Positions 58,271 to 64,000 of a stretch of 64,000 bases of DNA are shown in pieces; the stretch's first letter is position 1, and each line of letters begins with the position of its first letter. The notes under the pieces are model-generated. The model was not told the DNA's origin. It did not search any database and saw only the letters and a list, made by a program, of their open reading frames with translations. This DNA comes from Lolium rigidum (lineage: Eukaryota > Streptophyta > Magnoliopsida > Poales > Poaceae), in contig NC_061514.1 of assembly GCF_022539505.1 (NCBI RefSeq), forward strand, positions 216,031,837 to 216,095,836, given 5' to 3'. A program made the translations under genes and the position numbers.

Positions 58271-59281
58271 ATGTCCATTCAAGAACAAATGCAGCTTGCA
58301 ATGGAGGAGAAGGGATACGATGAATTCCTAAACACGTCTCCTCAAGAAGAGGACGACATGTACAATGAAGAAGAACACATAACTACTAATGAGACGCAGG
58401 TACACGACATGTATTATCAAGGTTGGGATGTGCTCACACATTATGTTCTTCTTATCAAATAATATGTCCTCAATGTATGTGTGCCGAGCATTTTTGCTTT
58501 CAATGTTCTCATACTTATTATAAAGCCTTGGCATCTTTCTATAGTAATGATTCTAATAGGGAAATTATAGAGTATGTTCTTTATAAATGTGCCCATGAGC
58601 TACTCCGAAAAATTATGATACTTATGATGAGTACTGATGATGAATTTTTACAAATGGCATACGAAACCTTCCAATATATTGTTGATTATTGTCATGAACA
58701 TCTTAGTGATAATGCACCTATGATAGAGAGTAAGGAACAATGCAAACTTGTAGTTCCCGAAAATAACCATTTGTAGGATTCATAAGATAAAGAGGAGGAA
58801 CACCAAGAAGGTGAGGTTGACAACGAGTTGCACACTACAAACTCTATTATTATTGATGATGCATCTCTCTTTAGTGATGATTCTTGTAATGCTAAAAATG
58901 AACATAATTTATATGCGGAGGCCTTGTGCCTAGATACTCATGAGGAGAGCATTACTTAATGATGAACTAGAGATAGAACCTTGCTATGAATATTTCGATG
59001 ATAATATGCAGGAACCAATTTCCGATGCGAAAGAAGAATAATATGAATTGTTCCCCTACAATGAAAGCCAAGGTAAAGTTTTAAAATTTATTCATGATTC
59101 CCTAACCTTTTTTTTGTTGCAACCACATAAGAAGGCATGTTCACCACACTTGGTGCATCCACACTCGCTTGAAAGCGAGAACCTATTCATCTACAAGATG
59201 CCGATGCACCGCAAGCAGGTACGACTCCGAATGTACTCCACTATGAGATGCTCCAAACCTTATCAAGGTAAAAATGCATAA
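58271..59281 (+). pseudogene. E internal ORF, frameshifted, Cys-rich N part
   Basis: The start MSIQEQMQLAMEEKGYDEFL (58271) continues through VHDMYYQGWDVL. A frame change near 58430 leads to CPQCMCAEHFCFQCSHTYY, possibly a zinc-binding cluster. ALASFYSND and MMSTDDEFLQMAYETF follow, to 58776. Degraded acidic sequence follows, ending with LFIYKMPMHRKQVRLRMY near 59220. That last motif closely matches the C-terminal motif of the D ORF, so the two proteins are related at their ends. The region resembles proteins of grass non-autonomous gypsy elements as I remember them. Function unknown. Confidence 0.6.
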
Positions 59282-60595
59282 TTCTAGTCGATTCTGGCCC
59301 CAAGGAGTTCTTGGGGGGAGAGCGCCACAGAAAGACAGAAACACCAAAACGGAGGCTGTTACAAAGAAGATCGGAGGGGTAAACTCCGCTGGCATCACCG
59401 CTGGAGGGATCTCCACCTTCTCCAACGTCTTCATCATCATCACCATGACCAAGAGGGGGAAGTCCACCTCTGGACTACGGGTTTGTGGCAGTAGCTTGAT
59501 CTATTTCTCTCATGTTCTTCATAGTACTTAGTGCCATATGAGTTTCCTATCATGATTATGTCATATTTGTAATACCTATGTGGTGATCCTTGTTCTATGA
59601 TATTGTTTTATGAGATCTGATCTTATTATATTGTAAGATGTATTGATAGATGCATATTATGTACCCGTTCTTAAGTTTATATTCTGACCCAACATCTATG
59701 CAAGAGCGTGTGTGGGGTGATGTGTGTGTGTGTTAGATGGAGTAGCATGGTTTTAGTGATTGGATAGTGACAATATGTTCATGATCTATTATGGCTTTGC
59801 CTTTCTTTTGCTACCTCACTAGGGATAAAGTGAATGCATGTGCTATGTTCATCATGTGACAACAGTGATGATCTTGTTTGTTCAAGGTAGCATATTTGAT
59901 ATTCAAACTTCATGTCAAAGTACTTATTGCTATGCTCTATTGATTCTTAATACAAGATTGATGAAGTTTCTTTCTTGTGGAGTATAAGAGATGTGTGTTG
60001 CATCATTTCTATGTTAGGACGTGATGCCCATATTAATTCTGATCTTACATATAATATTATTTGTACCTTCATATCTCATTGATGAATTGCTCTTTGTCCA
60101 CCACAACTTTACGAGAGAATAGTCAAGTGAACCCATGAACCACGGTCCACTTTCTATCATAAGAAACACCTTTATATTGCTTTTACATTGTTTTCTATTT
60201 GCTGCACTATTTTAATTATAAAATACAAAAATATCTACTTTTCTTATTAGCATCCAAATAACCAAAAACAATCAACCTCTTTACAATTTTTACTTAGTTA
60301 TATTATCTATTTTAGTTTCTACTTGTTTTATTAGTACTTGTGTTATTTACTTATGCGGAATCTTGTGCTTGACAATCACATGGTGGAGTTGAGGACACAA
60401 GGCATTTTTATTTTACTTGCAAGATTGTCTGAAGAAGAGAGAAGATGATACTCTTCCATCCAGTTCTTCGAGAGTTCGATATGAACCCTCGAGTCACCCT
60501 TGTGGGGAAGATACTCCCTTGATACAACACTCTGCACTTGGAGTCCCAACATATCAAGATCTTTTTGGCGTTACTAGTAACCAGTACACTTGAGC
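59282..60595 (+). repeat. Non-coding LTR-like stretch inside E
   Basis: There is no gene. The composition and phrases (tctggactacgggtttgtgg, cctcactagggataaag, aactttacgagagaat) resemble the U5 half of Athila-type LTRs. It ends in caagatctttttggcg near 60575, where grass elements often have an LTR-end/primer-site junction, here degraded. It is probably a remnant of another element's LTR or an ancient LTR-internal junction. Confidence 0.45.
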
Positions 60596-61414
60596 ATTCT
60601 TAAAGTTTTATATACTGATGTTTTTCCTTAGTCATTTTCGAGGGTATGTTGATGTGCAAAGGCATGTGAAGGAATGCAAATAAATTAAAAGTTTCGCAGG
60701 TTCCAGTACAAATGGCGACCATCGGCACGGTGGCACCAGACCGTACCACGCAACCGTACCACTTCATCATCACAACGAAGAGAAAATGCAAGTTTCATCA
60801 AAACAATCAGAAACTTTAGCAACCATCGGTACGAGGATATCCGCCCGTACCACCTCGACAACGAAACATCAATATTTCGGTGAGGAACCAGTATGTTTAG
60901 CGACCGCCCGTACGGGGAGATACGACCGTACCACGTGTCTGTACTGAGTGTACTGACTCGACCCTGAGGCGGCGCACCTAGTACGGGTGGGTTGTGCCCG
61001 TACCGTGCGCCCGTACCGAGCGTCGAGTGCGACTTAAGAGGTAAACCTAAACCCAGATTTTCATATTTTCTCTCTCTTTCTCCTCCAAACTCCAAACTAA
61101 CTTCATTGGATCTTCAAATCTGTTCGTTTTTATTCTATTCCTCGCACTCCATCGAACCATTGTATGTTTCTCCTCTGATCCCCAACTTACTTTCAGCAAA
61201 TCCATGCTCTAGTTCTTGCCATTTTCAATCTAGACCTATGTCTTATTATGAACTTCATCACCCTAACGAGCATGTTAGATTTAGAAATTAGAGGAGATTC
61301 TTTTATAATATGTGTAGAGGATGATCATATGTCTATTTCTATCGGATCAGAATTTTTATTTTGTTAAAGTTTTAATTTGTGTTTAAAGATACTTAACTAT
61401 TGATTGCTTTTTAG
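60596..61414 (+). other. Leader of ATHILA ORF with GTAC palindrome cluster
   Basis: This is non-coding. Between 60710 and 61020 there are at least ten GTAC-containing motifs (cggtacgagg, cccgtaccac, cccgtacgggg, gcccgtaccgtgcgcccg). Just before the ORF lies a plausible branch point (acttaactat) and a splice acceptor (ttgctttttag) ending one base before the ATG at 61415. Confidence 0.6.
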
Positions 61415-62463
61415 ATGAACACGAGGAGCCGCACACGTGTCGTGGCTGCACATACCGCACCACCGGTTGAGAACACCCCTGCGGCGCTTGGCATCAAGTT
61501 CGATGATCAACGCCAACTCAACCGTTTCAACCGTCTTAAGAACCGTGAGATCAATTCAACAAAATGGGAATGCCCCCATGTTCTGAACCAACTAGGCATA
61601 CACCATGATTTCAATACTCTTTGCAACAATGTTGGTTTGCTTCACTTTGTTTTTCAGGAGGCCGCCACCTATCGCCGCTTGACACTCGAGTTCCTTAACA
61701 CCTTGAAGCATACAGTGGGAAGTTATCGCAACTCGGAGGAAAATCAACCCGGAGTTGACCAGATATCCTTCCGTTTGATGAACCGTGAGTATGAACTAAC
61801 TCTAGATAAGTGGTGCCACTACTTTGGCTTTGATAACAGCACTTCCGCCAACTGTTTTGCTTGCTTTACTTTAAATCCGTCTCTTCCCAATTACTTCAGT
61901 AGGATGAAAGTATCTGACACACTCCCTCAAGGGAATAATATTGAGTGCCCTGTTATTCGCTATTTGTACTATGTTATTGCTAACACCTTGCATGCACGTG
62001 GTGATTTCACAAGAGTCAATGAATAGGACATGATGATCCTTGCAAAGTCTGTGTTCCCAATAGCAACATCCGTCCAAATTTGGGCGCTTTTCTCATCATC
62101 TACCTGAACCACCAAGCACTTAAAGCTCGGGGCCCCATATGTGGAGGGAGAGTCATCACCATCCTGGAAAGAGGACTTAACATCAATGTGAGTAATTTAC
62201 GAGCATTTGAAGGCCCTCACCGTGTTGGTTTTACTATTCAAAATGCATGTGGCGTGGTTAGAAAAATAAATGGTAGATATTACTTCAACATACCGGGAGC
62301 TAATAACTTGATCGCCGCCCCTTTGCCTAATGGTCTATTCTCGATCGAGGATGGGCATTTGCATTATGATGCGCAGTTTGAGGAAAATCTGCCACAACAA
62401 CAAAATGAACCCGAAGGAGAAGAGGAAGTTGAAGAAGAACATGCAGAAGCTGAACATGAGTAG
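61415..62463 (+). pseudogene. ATHILA ORF-1 family protein, two lesions
   Basis: The first part (61415-62026, 203 aa) starts MNTRSRTRVV and carries FNRLKNREINSTKWECPHVL, LLHFVFQEAATYRRLTLEFL and IANTLHARGDFTRVNE. An in-frame TAG at 62024-62026 interrupts it. A frame change near 62060 then leads to 62080-62463 (NHQALKARGPICGG, RVGFTIQNACGVVRKINGRYYF, APLPNGLFSIEDGHLHYDAQ), ending in an acidic Glu-rich tail. This matches the ATHILA ORF-1 family (PF03078-like), which lies between pol and the 3' LTR in Athila elements. Its role is unproven; an envelope-like role has been proposed for ORFs in that position. Confidence 0.85.
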
Positions 62464-64000
62464 CAAGCGCTCCATGACTTCACCACCTATCAGGACATGT
62501 ACGCGCTCGAAGGAAGCATAGAGAACATGAGCAACCTCGTCGTCAACCTTCAAGACTCCACCAAAAATCTTGCTTCCCAGTTCACTCATTGGAGCAGCCA
62601 ATGGAACTTTGGGAACTATCCTCCACCGCCACAATGAGCTCAACAAGAGGGCTTGCAAAAGCCTAAGCTTGGGGATGTGTTCCTCAAGAATTTTTATTTG
62701 TGTTGAATAAGTTTGTACTTCAGCTCTTTGAAAGAGCTTTGAAACACTCGTGTTGGTTTGTTCCAACACTTTGCTTTTTTATTTTCTTTCTATTTTAGCT
62801 TGGTTTCCTTTTATTTGTTTTTAGTTCCTTACTTTGTCGCTAATATCTTTGTTTTTCCCTCTCAACCCAAAATTCACAAAAATACAAAAATATTGTTTTC
62901 CTTTTATCCTTGTTCTTGAAAAAGCGGATTTACACATTTGCCTCTTTGCTTTGATATTATTAATGAGAGAGATCTACCAAGAGTTTTGAATGAACACGTC
63001 ATAAGGACTAGAAATGTGAAGTTATCTATAAGAGGTATGTCCTATTTCTCTCACTTCAGAAGTTTGAAATTGTTTATGCTATTTAGTAGACTTGTTAAGA
63101 TATGGTATTAGTGGGAGTGATTTGAAACAATTAGAGTAGGGATTTTATTTGTGTGTTTACTTAATTGTGATATCTCTTGCTCTAGTTCATTTAGTCAAAC
63201 GAGTTTTGCCTTGGAAATAATATTGCCAAACAAGTACAACAAGAAAAAGTCTAGAATTATGACTTGGATGATGACCGGTTGTCTTAAGGGTTTAACTTTG
63301 GAGATACTTAACTCCATAGATATAGTGATATACTTGATAACACTCTTGATAGGAGTTGTTTGATTGAACTGAAGTCTAGTGGTAACTGAGATGCATGCCA
63401 AGCTGTAATGATGTGAATCAAGTATGATGTTGCTTAAAGCTTGTCTACAAATTGTGGTGCACACTCTTGGTATGCCAAAAACTCCGCTGGCCTATGAAAG
63501 ATTTGAGGTATAAATCCCAATTTCAGCTATTGAGTTGAAGGCACGGGTATCCAACCACTTGTGTGTACTATTAGTTCCCTTGAGTGTTGCAAAATATTAC
63601 TAAAAGGTCATTCATGAATCTTGATTGGAAACTATCTTTGGAATCCAAAAGTATCACTTCTAAGTCTTAGCATGGACTCGTTACTATTAGATGAATTTCT
63701 TGAAAAGAAATTAATAGATAGTAAGTGTTTTGATAGTCTTGACCTATTGATGTGGGTGTAAATAAGATATTTCATTGCTTACACCTATTTTGACATGAAT
63801 GCGCGTACTTAACTTTGATGATAATAAACTTCCTAGTGTTCCTTTGGCATACTAAGAGTTAGCTACTTTAGCTAGAGTGATTGTTTACACAACTAGTTAT
63901 TCATGCTCATAAATCTTTATTGTGATTTCTCGAGTTACCGATGCTTGTATTATATTCTTGACACTTCTATAACTATGCTAAGCTTTCAAATGGAAGAAGT
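62464..64000 (+). other. E 3' non-coding region
   Basis: This is AT-rich sequence with no gene to the window edge. A polypurine-like motif ctaagcttggggatg lies at 62663-62677. It is the same motif used beside the LTRs in the A/C/D elements, but no LTR follows it here. The 3' LTR of E should lie to the right of the window. Confidence 0.6.

Larger units (their letters stand above)
56432..64000 (+). mobile_element. Element E: Athila-like element, continues beyond window
   Basis: The 5' LTR (56432-58109) is followed by a tRNA-Asp-type primer site, a broken ORF (58271-59281), an LTR-like non-coding stretch, and a broken ATHILA ORF (61415-62463). The 3' LTR is not in the window. No gag-protease-pol is present between primer site and ATHILA ORF, so the element is non-autonomous or a composite of two. 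The ATHILA ORF places the right part in the Athila lineage. Confidence 0.7.

Noticed and set aside
58423..58560. Host zinc-finger gene suggested by the Cys-rich stretch in E
   Set aside because: It lies 300 bp after an LTR and primer site and continues into sequence shared with other non-autonomous elements, so it belongs to the element.

Overview
The window is repeat DNA from a large plant genome. The long terminal repeat (LTR) families, the tRNA-Asp-type primer sites and the depth of nesting fit a cool-season grass (Pooideae: Triticeae, oat or ryegrass group). That call rests on remembered family resemblance, not a search. I see no ordinary host gene, no tRNA or rRNA gene and no CRISPR array. 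Almost every base belongs to an LTR retrotransposon inserted into another.

Layout. Positions 1-1981 hold old repeat fragments ending in an LTR called F here. F resumes at 54994-56431. Between these pieces lies element B (1982-54993), a Ty3/gypsy element of the Tat lineage on the minus strand. With later insertions removed it is about 11 kb, with 542-bp LTRs. It has a gag-protease remnant, reverse transcriptase, two RNase H domains, integrase, and an extra open reading frame on the opposite strand behind its own TATA box. Later insertions into B are A1 (2049-10178), A3 (10600-17304), C (30474-36833), A2 (37633-45874), D (47855-54761) and X (LTRs at 28831-30092 and 45976-46469). X itself carries an A-type LTR, A4 (25380-26541). 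A1, A3, C and D have perfect 5-bp target-site duplications, and so does X once the assembly is corrected. From 56432 to the right edge lies element E, an Athila-like element with a broken ATHILA ORF.

The assembly is wrong in one place. The segment 25380-45875 lies between two runs of exactly 100 N and is inverted relative to its flanks. Flipping it joins B's protease to its reverse transcriptase in frame across X, restores the X target-site duplication ATTGT, and puts all of B's pol on one strand.

Elements A1, A2, A3, C and D form a swarm of non-autonomous elements. They share about 2.5 kb of non-coding 3' sequence next to the LTR but carry three different coding modules: gag plus protease, a short gag-like protein, and an acidic protein with a hydrophobic segment. 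None encodes reverse transcriptase or integrase, so they must depend on a partner element elsewhere. Differences between copies cluster at CAG/CTG/CCG triplets. This looks like consensus error at methylated CHG sites, so some of the frameshifts listed may not be real.
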